Of a DNA stretch of 64,000 nucleotides, positions 34,964 through 44,046 are shown in pieces. The stretch's first letter is position 1. Each line of letters opens with the position of its first letter. A program made the position numbers and the translations under genes. This DNA comes from Bacillota bacterium (GTDB lineage: Bacteria > Bacillota > Clostridia > Christensenellales > SZUA-584). The notes below the pieces were generated by a model. The model saw only the letters and a list, made by a program, of their open reading frames with translations, made no database searches and was not told the origin of the DNA. The stretch lies in contig JAEYKW010000025.1 of the NCBI GenBank assembly GCA_023408075.1, forward strand, positions 62,001-126,000. The letters run 5' to 3'.

Positions 34964-35761
34964 CTACTCCACTGCGTTTTCATAGCCGGGCTGATATTCG
35001 TTTAGGTCTTTATCGATAATAACGATATCCACACGGCGGTTGCGCTCTTTGTTTTCTTCGGAATCATTGGGCGCTACGGGCCGGTATTCGCCGTAGCTTG
35101 TTGAAGACAGGCGCGCGGGATCTACGCCGTAGCTCTGGAGCAGCTTGGCCACATTGATGGCACGCTGAGAGGCCAGCTCCCAGTTGGATGCGTACCTTGC
35201 GCTCGAAATCGGCACATTGTCGGCAGAGCCCTCCACGCTGATATAGTTATCAACGGTCGTAAATATTCCCGACATTTTTTTAAGCATTTCCTGGCCTTCT
35301 TTGTTGACATCCGCCGAGCCGGAATTAAAAAGCAGCGCCTCCTTCAAACTGACAACGACGCCGCGTTGTTCCGTATGAATACCAACCAGTGTCTCAATTC
35401 CCGCTTCATCAACGAGTTCCTGAATCTGATCCTGAATGGACTTAACGCCCTGCACCTGCTGTGATGCCGCTGCTGTCGAAGCTTGAGGCGACGACACCTC
35501 CGGCTTAGAGGTATGAGAATCGCCGAGCCCCGACCATTCGTCATTGTCCATATCCGACGTATCGCCCGCCTCTTGCACCACCGATACCTCTGCGCCGAGC
35601 GTAATGCCCAGCTGATAGGCGAGCGCCTCAAACTTATCGGTATCCACCTTGCTGATCGTATACATCATGATAAACAGCACCAACAGCAGTGTGATCATAT
35701 CCGAATAAGTAAGGAGCCACCGTTCGGAATTCTCGTGCTTTTCCTCTTCGCTCCGTTTCAT
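34964..35761 (-). CDS. motB: Flagellar motor stator protein MotB
   Basis: 265 residues: one N-terminal membrane helix carrying the ion-binding aspartate D21 (TYSDMITLLLVLFI), a flexible acidic and Ser-rich linker (about 65-115), and a C-terminal OmpA/MotB peptidoglycan-binding domain (about 120-250, NRRVDIVI). It anchors the stator to the wall. Start overlaps motA stop (ATGA). Whether protons or Na+ drive it cannot be decided here. Confidence 0.93.
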   Translation of the reverse strand: MKRSEEEKHENSERWLLTYSDMITLLLVLFIMMYTISKVDTDKFEALAYQLGITLGAEVSVVQEAGDTSDMDNDEWSGLGDSHTSKPEVSSPQASTAAASQQVQGVKSIQDQIQELVDEAGIETLVGIHTEQRGVVVSLKEALLFNSGSADVNKEGQEMLKKMSGIFTTVDNYISVEGSADNVPISSARYASNWELASQRAINVAKLLQSYGVDPARLSSTSYGEYRPVAPNDSEENKERNRRVDIVIIDKDLNEYQPGYENAVE

Positions 35762-36585
35762 AAACGGCGACCCTCCTGTTCGCTTTCTACTTCAGCCGTT
35801 TCCTTATTTGTCTCCTTTTTCTTTTCGAGCATCTGCAGATACGGCTCCAGTTTTTCCCGTATAACGATCGGGCTTTCCACGTTGTTGATTGAAAGCACGC
35901 CTTCTATGATCATCTCTTTCTCGAGCCGCAGCATTTTGAGCATCAGCTTTAGCTTGTTAGCGATAGGGAGGTAAAGGAGGTTTGCAAAACAGACACCATA
36001 CAGAGTGGCCACAAACGCCACGGCGATGGATGCCGCAAGCTCTTCCGCCGACTCCATATTTCCAAGAACCTGAATGAGTCCCATAACCGTGCCGATAATA
36101 CCCATTGTCGGAGAGAAGCCGCCTGCCGCTTCAAAAACGGCAATTTCTCTTTTCTTCACTTCCTCGAATAAATACAGGTCATTTTCCAGCACGTCTTTCA
36201 ATAACTCGTTGTCGAGCCCGTCCATCAGCAGCATGAGCCCTCTTGACATCAGCTGATCATGAGACTCACGGAAGCCTTCCTCCGTTGTGACCTTTTCCAA
36301 AGAAAGGAGGCCGTCGCGCTTGACAATCGTGGCATATCCCAATATTTCATCCATTGTTTCTTTGAGCTTGATATGTGTATTTTTCGTGGCTGACCCAATC
36401 ACTTTCGGCATAGAAACGACGTCTTTAACGGAAAATGAAACCATGACAGCGCCCAGCGTTCCGCCGAAAACGATAACCGCCGGGCTTAACAGCAGCAATG
36501 CGCCCACGTTTCCTTTTTCGAGTACAAAACCAAATATGATTGCACCGAAACCTAATATAAGCCCGAATATTGTTCCCTTCCCCAT
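35758..36585 (-). CDS. motA: Flagellar motor stator protein MotA
   Basis: 275 residues with four membrane helices and the conserved signatures GFSPTMGIIGTVMGL and the periplasmic-to-membrane loop GVCFANLLYLPIANKL. The cytoplasmic domain between helices 2 and 3 contacts FliG. The gene pair is isolated from other flagellar genes and has its own terminator. The C-terminal tail is long and acidic (about 30 residues of Glu/Lys). Confidence 0.94.
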   Translation of the reverse strand: MGKGTIFGLILGFGAIIFGFVLEKGNVGALLLLSPAVIVFGGTLGAVMVSFSVKDVVSMPKVIGSATKNTHIKLKETMDEILGYATIVKRDGLLSLEKVTTEEGFRESHDQLMSRGLMLLMDGLDNELLKDVLENDLYLFEEVKKREIAVFEAAGGFSPTMGIIGTVMGLIQVLGNMESAEELAASIAVAFVATLYGVCFANLLYLPIANKLKLMLKMLRLEKEMIIEGVLSINNVESPIVIREKLEPYLQMLEKKKETNKETAEVESEQEGRRL

Positions 36586-36734
36586 AACCGCACCTCTTAA
36601 AACATAAGATAAGCATACTGTTTTATAAGCATATATTTACACTATAATTCAGAAGTCGAATCGTTTTTCTATTAAAAAACTGAATAATGCAAGTCACAGC
36701 GCAAAAAAAGAAGATTAAGAGGATTCCAGACATC

Positions 36735-37865
36735 TTAAGATAAACGTCCCATAAAATCTTCATAACCAAATTCACGAACAATGACATTCTCCCCGTCTGC
36801 TGTATGCACCGCAATGGACGGCAGCGGCATGCCGTTGAACGTGTTGTTCTTGACCATTGTGTAATGCGCCATATCGCAAAAAACAAGCTTGTCGCCGATG
36901 CGAAGCGGTTCATCAAACGCATAGTCCCCTATAATGTCGCCCGCAAGGCAGGTCGGGCCGCCGAGGCGGTATGAAAACCGCTTCTCCCCCGGCTGCGCCG
37001 CGCCGATAATCTCGGGCCGGTACGGCATCTCCAGCACATCGGGCATATGGCAGGCCGCCGAGGTATCGAGCACCGCAATATCCATGCCGTTGTGCACGAT
37101 GTCGAGCACGCTCGCCACGAGAAACCCCGTGTTCAAAGCCACCGCCTCGCCGGGTTCTAGATAAACCTGCACATCGTATGTGTCGCGCAGCCGAATCAGC
37201 TCTTTGGTTAGCCGCTCCACATCATAATCCGGCCGTGTGATATGATGGCCGCCGCCGAGATTGAGCCATTGCATGCGGCGAAAGTACGTGCCGAACTTCT
37301 CTTCAGCTGTCTGCAGCGTTTCAGCCAGCGCATCGGCATTCTGCTCGCAGAGCGTGTGCATATGAAAGCCGGACAGCCCTTCGAGAAACTCCGGCTCAAA
37401 GTTTTGCAGCGTCGTCCCGAGGCGCGAATACGGCGCACACGGATCGTAAATGGCATGACCTTGCGTGGAACACTCGGGGTTCAGACGCAGCCCGCACGAC
37501 ACACCCACGTCGAGCGCTTTTTTGCCGAAACGCCGCCACTGGTCGAACGAGTTGAATATGATATGGCCGCAAATGCGCGTGAGCTCGTCCATATCCGCTT
37601 CTTTGTAAGCAGGCGAGTAGACATGTGTTTCTCCGCCGAACAGCTGCGCGCCGAGCTTCGCTTCATAAAGGCCGCTGGCCGCCGTGCCGCAAAGATACCG
37701 GCTGACCAGCGGGTAAAGGCTGTGCATCGAAAACGCCTTCTGCGCGAGCAATATGCGGCAGCCGCTGCGCTGCATCACATGTGAGAGCAGCTCAAGGTTT
37801 TTAACAAGCCTGCGCTCATCCACCACGTAGCACGGCGTGGGCAGATCGTAAAGCCAGCTTTCCAT
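36735..37865 (-). CDS. nspC: Carboxynorspermidine/carboxyspermidine decarboxylase
   Basis: 376 residues, alanine-racemase-fold PLP enzyme: lysine in LLAQKAFSM (K43), HMHTLCE, LGGGHHI and the C-terminal CDMAHYTMVKNN. This matches NspC/CANSDC, which decarboxylates carboxyspermidine or carboxynorspermidine to the polyamine. Its ATG overlaps the stop of the carboxynorspermidine synthase gene by one base (TGATG), so the two steps are coupled. ATG 37865 chosen; the frame extends further upstream without a start signal. Confidence 0.93.
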   Translation of the reverse strand: MESWLYDLPTPCYVVDERRLVKNLELLSHVMQRSGCRILLAQKAFSMHSLYPLVSRYLCGTAASGLYEAKLGAQLFGGETHVYSPAYKEADMDELTRICGHIIFNSFDQWRRFGKKALDVGVSCGLRLNPECSTQGHAIYDPCAPYSRLGTTLQNFEPEFLEGLSGFHMHTLCEQNADALAETLQTAEEKFGTYFRRMQWLNLGGGHHITRPDYDVERLTKELIRLRDTYDVQVYLEPGEAVALNTGFLVASVLDIVHNGMDIAVLDTSAACHMPDVLEMPYRPEIIGAAQPGEKRFSYRLGGPTCLAGDIIGDYAFDEPLRIGDKLVFCDMAHYTMVKNNTFNGMPLPSIAVHTADGENVIVREFGYEDFMGRLS

Positions 37866-39064
37866 CAGTCCACCATGGCCGGGTCGAAATCTTCCTGCCA
37901 CGGCAGGCCCCATTGATTGAGCGCATCCATAAACGGATCGGGATCGAACTCCTCCACATTGAATACGCCCGCACCGTTCCATGTCCCGTTCATGAGCAGC
38001 ATCGCGCCGATCATTGCGGGCACGCCCGTGGTATAGCTGATCGCCTGACTGCCGACTTCTTTGTACGCGTCCTGATGGTCGCAGATGTTGTAGACGTAGT
38101 AGCGGTGCTCCTTGCCGTCCTTAATTCCTTTGAATATGCAGCCGATATTGGTTTTGCCGACCGTGCGCGGCCCGAGAGACGCCGGATCGGGCAGCACCGC
38201 CTTCAAAAACTGCAGCGGCACGATCTTCTGCCCCTGAAAGTCAATCGGCTCTATCGACGTCATGCCCACGTTCTCAAGGCACTTCAAGTGCGTGAGATAG
38301 CTCTGTCCGAATGTCATGAAGAAACGGATACGCCTGATGCCCCTGATGTTGAGCGCGAGGCTTTCAAGCTCCTCGTGGTGCAGCAAGTACATATCCTTCA
38401 CGCCCACCTCGGCGAAATCATACACGCGCTTGATTTCCATCGGCTCCGTTTCCACCCATTTGCCGTTTTCAATATAGCTGCCCTTGGCCGACACCTCGCG
38501 GATGTTGATCTCGGGGTTGAAATTGGTCGCGAAAGGATAGCCGTGATCGCCGCCGTTGCAGTCGAGTATGTCGATCTCGTGAATCTCATCGAAATAGTGT
38601 TTTTGCGCGTATGCGCTGAACACGCCCGTCACGCCGGGGTCGAAGCCGCAGCCGAGCAGCGCGGTGATGCCCGCCTGCTGGAAACGGTCGCGGTAGGCCC
38701 ACTGCCAGCTGTATTCGAACTTGGCGGTGTCGAGCGGCTCATAGTTCGCCGTGTCCACATAATTCGTCTTTGTCGCGAGGCACGCGTCCATGATCGTGAG
38801 GTCCTGATACGGCAGCGCGAGATTGATGACCACATCGGGCCGGAACGACTCGATCAGCTTCACAAGCTCATTAACGTTGTCGGCATCCACCTGCGCGGTG
38901 CTGATCTTCGTTCTGCCGCCATCCAGCTTCTTTTTGAGCGCGTCGCACTTTGAAACCGTGCGGCTCGCGATGCATATTTCCTCAAATACGTTGGGGTTCT
39001 GGCAGCACTTATGAATTGTGACGCTCGCCACGCCCCCGCATCCGATAATCAACGCTTTTCCCAT
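37865..39064 (-). CDS. Carboxynorspermidine/carboxyspermidine synthase (saccharopine dehydrogenase family)
   Basis: 399 residues: N-terminal Rossmann motif (ALIIGCGGVASV), LGCGFDPGVTG and a saccharopine-dehydrogenase-like C-terminal domain. The enzyme condenses an aldehyde (aspartate semialdehyde) with putrescine or diaminopropane and reduces the imine with NADPH. ATG 39064 has AAGGAGG at good spacing. With nspC it forms the AdoMet-independent spermidine route, lying downstream of the classical one on the same strand. Confidence 0.92.
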   Translation of the reverse strand: MGKALIIGCGGVASVTIHKCCQNPNVFEEICIASRTVSKCDALKKKLDGGRTKISTAQVDADNVNELVKLIESFRPDVVINLALPYQDLTIMDACLATKTNYVDTANYEPLDTAKFEYSWQWAYRDRFQQAGITALLGCGFDPGVTGVFSAYAQKHYFDEIHEIDILDCNGGDHGYPFATNFNPEINIREVSAKGSYIENGKWVETEPMEIKRVYDFAEVGVKDMYLLHHEELESLALNIRGIRRIRFFMTFGQSYLTHLKCLENVGMTSIEPIDFQGQKIVPLQFLKAVLPDPASLGPRTVGKTNIGCIFKGIKDGKEHRYYVYNICDHQDAYKEVGSQAISYTTGVPAMIGAMLLMNGTWNGAGVFNVEEFDPDPFMDALNQWGLPWQEDFDPAMVD

Positions 39065-39269
39065 ATCTGTTTCCTCCTTGCAATATCTTAAAAGCTTTAC
39101 CTGCAAACCGACTGTCAAGGGTTATGCCCTTGAGAACCCCGTCAGTCAAATGACATTTTGGCGCCTTGAACGAATAGTATCAGCCATTCTGGGTGTCAAA
39201 GCAAACTGACTCCATGCTATTTTCTCTCCTCCAGTCACCGGGCGGTGACAATACTCTCTTCAGAGACTT
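39065..39269. other. Spacer between polyamine gene blocks, with small hairpin
   Basis: Together with the two repeats it makes a 560-base gap between speB and the carboxynorspermidine synthase gene. Contains a hairpin GTCACCG / CGGTGAC (39234-39248) without T-run. No gene seen. Confidence 0.4.
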
Positions 39270-39377
39270 ATGTCATTCTGAGGGAGCGTAAGCGACTGAC
39301 TACGGGGTGGAATAGAATCCCATGTTTAAAGCGTTATGCCATGGGATGCATTCGTCGCTCCGCTCCTCAGCATGACA
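39270..39377. repeat. Dispersed palindromic intergenic element, copy 2
   Basis: 108 bp from TGTCATTCTGAGGGAGCG to CGCTCCTCAGCATGACA, terminal inverted repeat of about 17 bases with few mismatches, and a central inner palindrome AATCCCATG..CATGGGAT. Confidence 0.8.
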
Positions 39378-39468
39378 GTATAAATTACTTATTATAAGCA
39401 ATGACACACATGACTTCTATATCCACCTCACAGAGTCAGAGTCCCTCAGACCGCTGACAAACATATAG

Positions 39469-39574
39469 CGTCATTACGAGAGAGCGTCAGCCAATCAATT
39501 ATGAAGCGGATGGAATCCCATGTTTAAAGCGTTATTCCATGGGATGCATTCGTCGCTTTGCTCCTCAGCATGAC
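39469..39574. repeat. Dispersed palindromic intergenic element, copy 3
   Basis: 106 bp in tandem with copy 2 (92 bases apart), same direction. It starts CGTCATTACGAGAGAGCG and ends CTCCTCAGCATGAC; the central GGAATCCCATGTTTAAAGCG block is identical to copy 2 for more than 15 bases. Confidence 0.8.
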
Positions 39575-39624
39575 TTTTAGGACGTCTCACCAAACTGAGG
39601 GGCATCGCCTCAAAATGCCTTGTG

Positions 39625-40467
39625 TCAGCCAACACTCAGTGCCAGCAGCAGCTCGCGCAGTATTTTCAGCGCCGCAGCGGTTGCTATGCCGCTCGGGTCG
39701 TACACGGGACTCAGCTCGTTCAAATCGCACGCCACAATAGTCAGCGGCTTGCAGACCGTATACACCGCCTCCAGCAGCTGCATGAAGCTCACGCCGCCCG
39801 GCTCGGGCGTGCCTGTACCGGGAAATACCGACGGGTCCAGCACATCGAGGTCAATCGAGAAATAGACAGGCTTGCCTTGCAGCGTCTTGACGACATCACC
39901 GAGTCCGGCGAAATCGAACTTTTGCAGATGCGTATGCGCTTTGGCCCATTCGAATTCCTCCTTGAGCCCCGACCGTATGCCGAACTGATAGATGCGCCCG
40001 TCGCCGATTATGTCCCACACGCGCCGCATCACCGTCGCGTGAGAGAGCGCTGCCCCAAGATAGTCCTGCCGCAGATCGGTATGCGCGTCGAAATGGATCA
40101 CATGCAGACCGGGATACCGCTTTGCCGCGGCGCGCACAGCACCGAGCGACACGAGATGCTCACCGCCGATCATCACGGGGCGTTTGCCGTCCGCAAGAAT
40201 CTGTGCCGTCTTTTCCTCGATCGCGCCGAGCGCCGTCTGCGTATCGCCGAAGCAGAGCTCGAGATCGCCGCCGTCGTGCACGCTTAAGTCCTCCACGTCC
40301 GCATCGAGATACGGGCTGTACGTCTCGAGCGCGTACGACTCCGCACGCATCGTGCGGCTCGCGAAGCGCGTGCCAGGACGATAGCTCGTCGTCGAATCAA
40401 ACGGCGCGCCGAATATCACGGTATCCGCTTGCTCATACGGTTTGTCACAGCCGAGGAACGTCTGCAT
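39625..40467 (-). CDS. speB: Agmatinase
   Basis: About 280 residues of the ureohydrolase family: metal ligands in GGEHLVSLG, HFDAHTDLR and SIDLDVLDPS (DxDxxDP) bind a Mn2+ pair. Converts agmatine, made by the upstream arginine decarboxylase, to putrescine and urea. The start lies inside the end of speE (23-base overlap); ATG 40467 has AAAGGATG upstream, while ATG 40476 is also possible. Confidence 0.93.
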   Translation of the reverse strand: MQTFLGCDKPYEQADTVIFGAPFDSTTSYRPGTRFASRTMRAESYALETYSPYLDADVEDLSVHDGGDLELCFGDTQTALGAIEEKTAQILADGKRPVMIGGEHLVSLGAVRAAAKRYPGLHVIHFDAHTDLRQDYLGAALSHATVMRRVWDIIGDGRIYQFGIRSGLKEEFEWAKAHTHLQKFDFAGLGDVVKTLQGKPVYFSIDLDVLDPSVFPGTGTPEPGGVSFMQLLEAVYTVCKPLTIVACDLNELSPVYDPSGIATAAALKILRELLLALSVG

Positions 40468-41317
40468 CTTCCACATCCTTTATGATGTCCTCCACATACG
40501 TGGGCAGCGCGAACGCCGCCTTATGCAGATTGGTATTGTAATAACGCGTCTTCAGCCCCAAGGCCTCCCAGCGCGCCGCGTCAAGGCCCGTGACCGGATG
40601 ATACGTCTTGGACGAAAACCCGAACAGCCAATGTCCCGACGGATACGTCGGGATATGCGCCTGATACAGCCGGCTTAAAGGGAAGCTTTGCACAATGCGC
40701 TTATGTATCTGCCGCACCGACAGCACATCAGCAGGATAAAACGGATTCTCATGCTGGTTCACAAGTATGCCGTCACTTTTAAGCGCCTTGTAGCAGTTGC
40801 CGTAAAACTCCTTGGTGAAAAGCCCTTCACCCGGCCCGAACGGATCGGTCGAGTCCACGATAATCACATCGTAGTGGTCGGTGTAACGGCGGATAAAGCG
40901 CAGGCCGTCTTCAAAATGCACGGTCACGCGCTCATCGCCAAGGCTGCATGACACGCCGGGCAGATATGTCTTGCACGCCTGCACCACGTCTTCGTCAATC
41001 TCCACGAGATCGATATGCTCAACCGTATCGTACCGGCACAGCTCGCGCACCGCGCCGCCGTCGCCGCCGCCGATAATCAGTATCGTCTTTGCTTCAGGGT
41101 GCACCGCAAGTGGCACATGCGTGATCATTTCATGGTAGATGAACTCATCCTTCTCTGTCAGCATCAGAAAGCCGTCCAGCGTCAGCATACGCCCGAAATC
41201 GGGCGTCTCGAATATATCGATGCGCTGAAAGCGGCTCTGCGCGCTGTAAATCTGCTTGTCCACATCGATGCAGAGACCAACGTGTTTCGTATGCTTTTCG
41301 GTGAATGTCAAATGCAT
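40445..41317 (-). CDS. speE: Spermidine synthase
   Basis: 290 residues with AdoMet-type Rossmann motif GGGDGG (83-88), VEIDEDVV, and the DSTDPFGPGEGLFTKEFY gatekeeping region with catalytic Asp. Transfers aminopropyl from decarboxylated AdoMet (made by SpeD) to putrescine (made by SpeB). Placed between speA (3 bases) and speB (overlap). Confidence 0.96.
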   Translation of the reverse strand: MHLTFTEKHTKHVGLCIDVDKQIYSAQSRFQRIDIFETPDFGRMLTLDGFLMLTEKDEFIYHEMITHVPLAVHPEAKTILIIGGGDGGAVRELCRYDTVEHIDLVEIDEDVVQACKTYLPGVSCSLGDERVTVHFEDGLRFIRRYTDHYDVIIVDSTDPFGPGEGLFTKEFYGNCYKALKSDGILVNQHENPFYPADVLSVRQIHKRIVQSFPLSRLYQAHIPTYPSGHWLFGFSSKTYHPVTGLDAARWEALGLKTRYYNTNLHKAAFALPTYVEDIIKDVEDADVPRL

Positions 41318-41320
41318 GGC

Positions 41321-42775
41321 TTATCTCCCTGTCAATACATTGAGGCGTTCAACGGCCAGATCCTCCGGGCCGGTCAGCGACCCGCCCTTTTCCTTCATGT
41401 AGCGGATATACGCAAGTATCTCTTCGGTGATGCGTTCTCCGGGCGCAAGTATCGGTATGCCGGGCGGATAGCACATCACCGATTCCGCGCAGATTTCCCC
41501 CGCGCACTGCGCCAGCGGCAGCGAGCGTTTCTCGGCGTAAAACGCCTCCTGCGGCGTCGCGGCCACCTGCGGGCTTAAATATTCCATCGCCATCATGCCG
41601 CTTTTGCTGCGCTTGTAGCGCCGCCGTATTTCGGCGAGCGCACTGACAAGCCGCTCGATGTCTCGCTCGCGGTCGCCCACCGATATATAAGCGAGTATGT
41701 TCGCGATATCGCCGAATTCCACCTGTATGTCATATTCGTCGCGCAGTATGTCGTACACCTCAACGCCCGCCAGCCCGATGTCGAGCGTGTGAATGGACAG
41801 CTTTGTCGGGTCGAAATCGAATATCGTATCGCCGTTGACGATCTCGCGCGCGTAGGCATAGTAGTCGCCGATCTCGCTGATTTCGTCGCGCGCATACTGT
41901 GCCAGATCACACACCTTTGCAAATATCTCACGGCCGTTGATGGCCAGATTCTTTCTCGAAATATCGAGGCTCGACATGAGCAGATACGACCCGCTCGTCG
42001 TCTGCGTGAGCCCGATGATCTGCCGCACATGCCCCGCATTCATGTGCGGCCCGGTCACAAGCAGTGAACTTTGCGTGAGCGATCCGCCGGATTTATGCAT
42101 GCTGATGCTCGCCATGTCCGCACCTGCCGCCATCGCGCTTAAGGGCATGTGCTCTCCGAACGAAAAATGCGTACCGTGCGCCTCGTCCGCGAGCACCGCC
42201 ATACCGTGCGCATGCGCCATCTGCGTAATCTGTGTGATATCCGAACAAATGCCGTAGTACGTCGGGTTGTTGACGAGCACGGCTTTGGCGTTCGGGTGCT
42301 GCTCTATCGCATTTTTCACATCCCGCACCGACATGCCGAGCGCAATGCCGAGCCGCGCGTCCGTCTGCGGGTTCACATAAACGGGCACCGCGCCGCACAG
42401 CACGAGCGCGCCGATCACGCTGCGGTGCACATTGCGCGGCAGTATGATCTCGTCGCCGCGCTGGCAGACCGAAAGCACCATCGACTGCACCGCCGATGTG
42501 GTGCCGCTGACCATAAAAAAAGCGTTTGCCGCGCCAAAGGCCTGCGCCGCGAGCGCTTCCGCTTCCTTGATCACCGAAACGGGATGGCAGAGATTATCGA
42601 GCGGCTTGCTCGAGTTCACATCCGCCTCCAGACACGCCCGCCCGAGGAATGCGGTGAGCTCCGGGTTGCCGCGCCCCTGCTTGTGGCCCGGCACATCAAA
42701 GGGCACCACCCTTGCGGCTTTATGGCTTTTAAGCGCTTCGAGCAGAGGCGCTTTTGTTTGATCCAGCTCTTTCAT
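41321..42775 (-). CDS. speA: Arginine decarboxylase, fold type I (Orn/Lys/Arg decarboxylase family)
   Basis: 484 residues, PLP aminotransferase-fold decarboxylase: N-terminal VPGHKQG, DEAHG (197-201) and PLP lysine in SMHKSGGSLTQS (K228). Length and lack of the wing domain fit the Bacillus SpeA/YaaO group. Arginine decarboxylation is inferred because agmatinase and spermidine synthase follow; lysine or ornithine remain formally possible from sequence alone. Confidence 0.92.
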   Translation of the reverse strand: MKELDQTKAPLLEALKSHKAARVVPFDVPGHKQGRGNPELTAFLGRACLEADVNSSKPLDNLCHPVSVIKEAEALAAQAFGAANAFFMVSGTTSAVQSMVLSVCQRGDEIILPRNVHRSVIGALVLCGAVPVYVNPQTDARLGIALGMSVRDVKNAIEQHPNAKAVLVNNPTYYGICSDITQITQMAHAHGMAVLADEAHGTHFSFGEHMPLSAMAAGADMASISMHKSGGSLTQSSLLVTGPHMNAGHVRQIIGLTQTTSGSYLLMSSLDISRKNLAINGREIFAKVCDLAQYARDEISEIGDYYAYAREIVNGDTIFDFDPTKLSIHTLDIGLAGVEVYDILRDEYDIQVEFGDIANILAYISVGDRERDIERLVSALAEIRRRYKRSKSGMMAMEYLSPQVAATPQEAFYAEKRSLPLAQCAGEICAESVMCYPPGIPILAPGERITEEILAYIRYMKEKGGSLTGPEDLAVERLNVLTGR

Positions 42776-42794
42776 TTGCGTTTATCCGCCGTCT

Positions 42795-43562
42795 CTAGTA
42801 TACGTTCTTGCCGCTGAATATATCGATCATCTCGCGCCGCAGATTGTTCGTGATTTCCAGCCGCTCTCTCGGCGGCAGCTCGTGAACATCCTTGTTGAAA
42901 AGGTAGTTCTGCAGATCCATCTCCTTAATCAGCATCTTCGTGTGAAACAAATTCGCCTGATACACGTTGATGTCGATCGCGTCGTACTTTTCGAGCGTCG
43001 GCTCGGCGACGAACTCCTGAATCGACGTGATGTCATGGTCGATAAACAGCTTTTTGCCGTCAAGGTCGCGCGTGAAGCCTCTCACGCGGTAGTCCATCGT
43101 GATGATATCCGAATCGAAGCTGGCAATCAGATAATCGAGCGTCCGCAGCGGCGTGATCTCGCCGCATGTCGCGGCATCAATGTCCACGCGGAACGTCGCT
43201 ATTGACGTCTCGGGGTGAAACTCCGGGTAAGTGTGCACCGTCACATGGCTCTTGTCAAGATGCGCGACCACCGCATCGCCGCGCGTCCGCAGTCCCGAAA
43301 TCGAATCCTCGGCAATCAAAAATGTGACGCTTGCGCCCTGCGGGTCGTAATCCTGCTTGGATATGCTCAGCACCTGCGCGTTGATCATCGTCGTCACGTT
43401 CTCGAGTATGCCCGTCAAACGATCGGAATTGTACTGCTCGTCAACATACGCGATATACTCGCGCTGTTCGCGCTCGCTTTTGGCGTAGCACACGTCAAAT
43501 ATATTAAAGCTCAGAGATTTTGTGAGGTTGTTAAACCCGTACAGCTTCAGTTTCGTTTCCAT
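42795..43562 (-). CDS. speD: S-adenosylmethionine decarboxylase proenzyme
   Basis: 255 residues, the longer E. coli-type SpeD rather than the 120-residue Bacillus type. Self-cleavage at K104-S105 within DKSHVTVHTYPE generates the pyruvoyl cofactor. First gene of the speD-speA-speE-speB operon, preceded at about 30 bases by an intrinsic terminator-like hairpin. Confidence 0.94.
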   Translation of the reverse strand: METKLKLYGFNNLTKSLSFNIFDVCYAKSEREQREYIAYVDEQYNSDRLTGILENVTTMINAQVLSISKQDYDPQGASVTFLIAEDSISGLRTRGDAVVAHLDKSHVTVHTYPEFHPETSIATFRVDIDAATCGEITPLRTLDYLIASFDSDIITMDYRVRGFTRDLDGKKLFIDHDITSIQEFVAEPTLEKYDAIDINVYQANLFHTKMLIKEMDLQNYLFNKDVHELPPRERLEITNNLRREMIDIFSGKNVY

Positions 43563-43592
43563 TCATTCATGCCTTTCTTTTTCTGTTCCGCC

Positions 43593-43624
43593 AAAAAATA
43601 AAAACGCTTCAGTATGATGAGCGT
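43593..43624 (-). terminator. Terminator-like hairpin in the speD leader
   Basis: On the minus strand, ACGCT..TCA / TGA..AGCGT (43604-43624, two-base bulge) followed by TTTTTATTTTTT, ending 31 bases before the speD ATG. A second AACGCT copy lies about 25 bases upstream in the transcript and could pair with the same AGCGTT, an antiterminator geometry. Confidence 0.5.
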
Positions 43625-43754
43625 ATGCCGCATCCACTTGAGCGTTCAATATCCCTTTGCCTGGGCGCAGGGCCCAAACATCACGAGTCTATTAAGGGGC
43701 AGAGTCTATATAGCAAGGAATTACTTTTACTACTCTTATTGATTGTTTCACAAG

Positions 43755-43962
43755 TGTGATGTGCGGCTTCACGCACACGGCTATTAAGTAGCCAACTTAT
43801 AAAAATTGAGTCCCGACTCAACCAATAAGGCAACAAAGTTGCCAGTTTCGGCTTTTGACCCGGCTGTCCGTATGGCCTTAATGCCTTTTGGCATGGTCAA
43901 AAAATTCTTTGCCGGCAGGCGGACCGTCCGCTCTGCCTAAAAAGGCTCCCGCCTCTTTTTTT
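43755..43962 (+). ncRNA. Multi-hairpin structured RNA, raiA-motif-like
   Basis: About 208 nt with a chain of perfect stems: GTGCG/CGCAC (43761-43776), GGCTA/TAGCC (43779-43793), TTGAGT/ACTCAA (43806-43821), GGCAAC/GTTGCC (43829-43843), TTGACC/GGTCAA (43855-43900) enclosing ATGCC/GGCAT, GGCAG/CTGCC (43914-43937) enclosing CGG/CCG, and finally AGGC/GCCT with seven T (43943-43962). Single-stranded patches such as AGTTTCGGCTTTTGACCCGG look conserved rather than random. It resembles my memory of the raiA RNA motif of Clostridia, which has similar length and complexity and acts as an independent RNA linked to sporulation. The existence of the structured RNA is well supported; the raiA name is not verified. 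Confidence 0.6.
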
Positions 43963-44046
43963 GCTACGTTATGCATTATAATGAATGTGCTCATAAAATA
44001 CAAGGACTTTTCATGATAAATCGATGTTAAATATCTATCTAAATAT

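Noticed and set aside
37913..38953. 346-codon open frame on the plus strand
   Set aside because: Antisense shadow of the carboxynorspermidine synthase gene.
43770..43800. Class I c-di-GMP riboswitch, suggested by a CACGCACA match
   Set aside because: The GNRA loop helix and the second conserved helix are absent; the segment belongs to a different multi-stem structure and no gene follows in the right sense.
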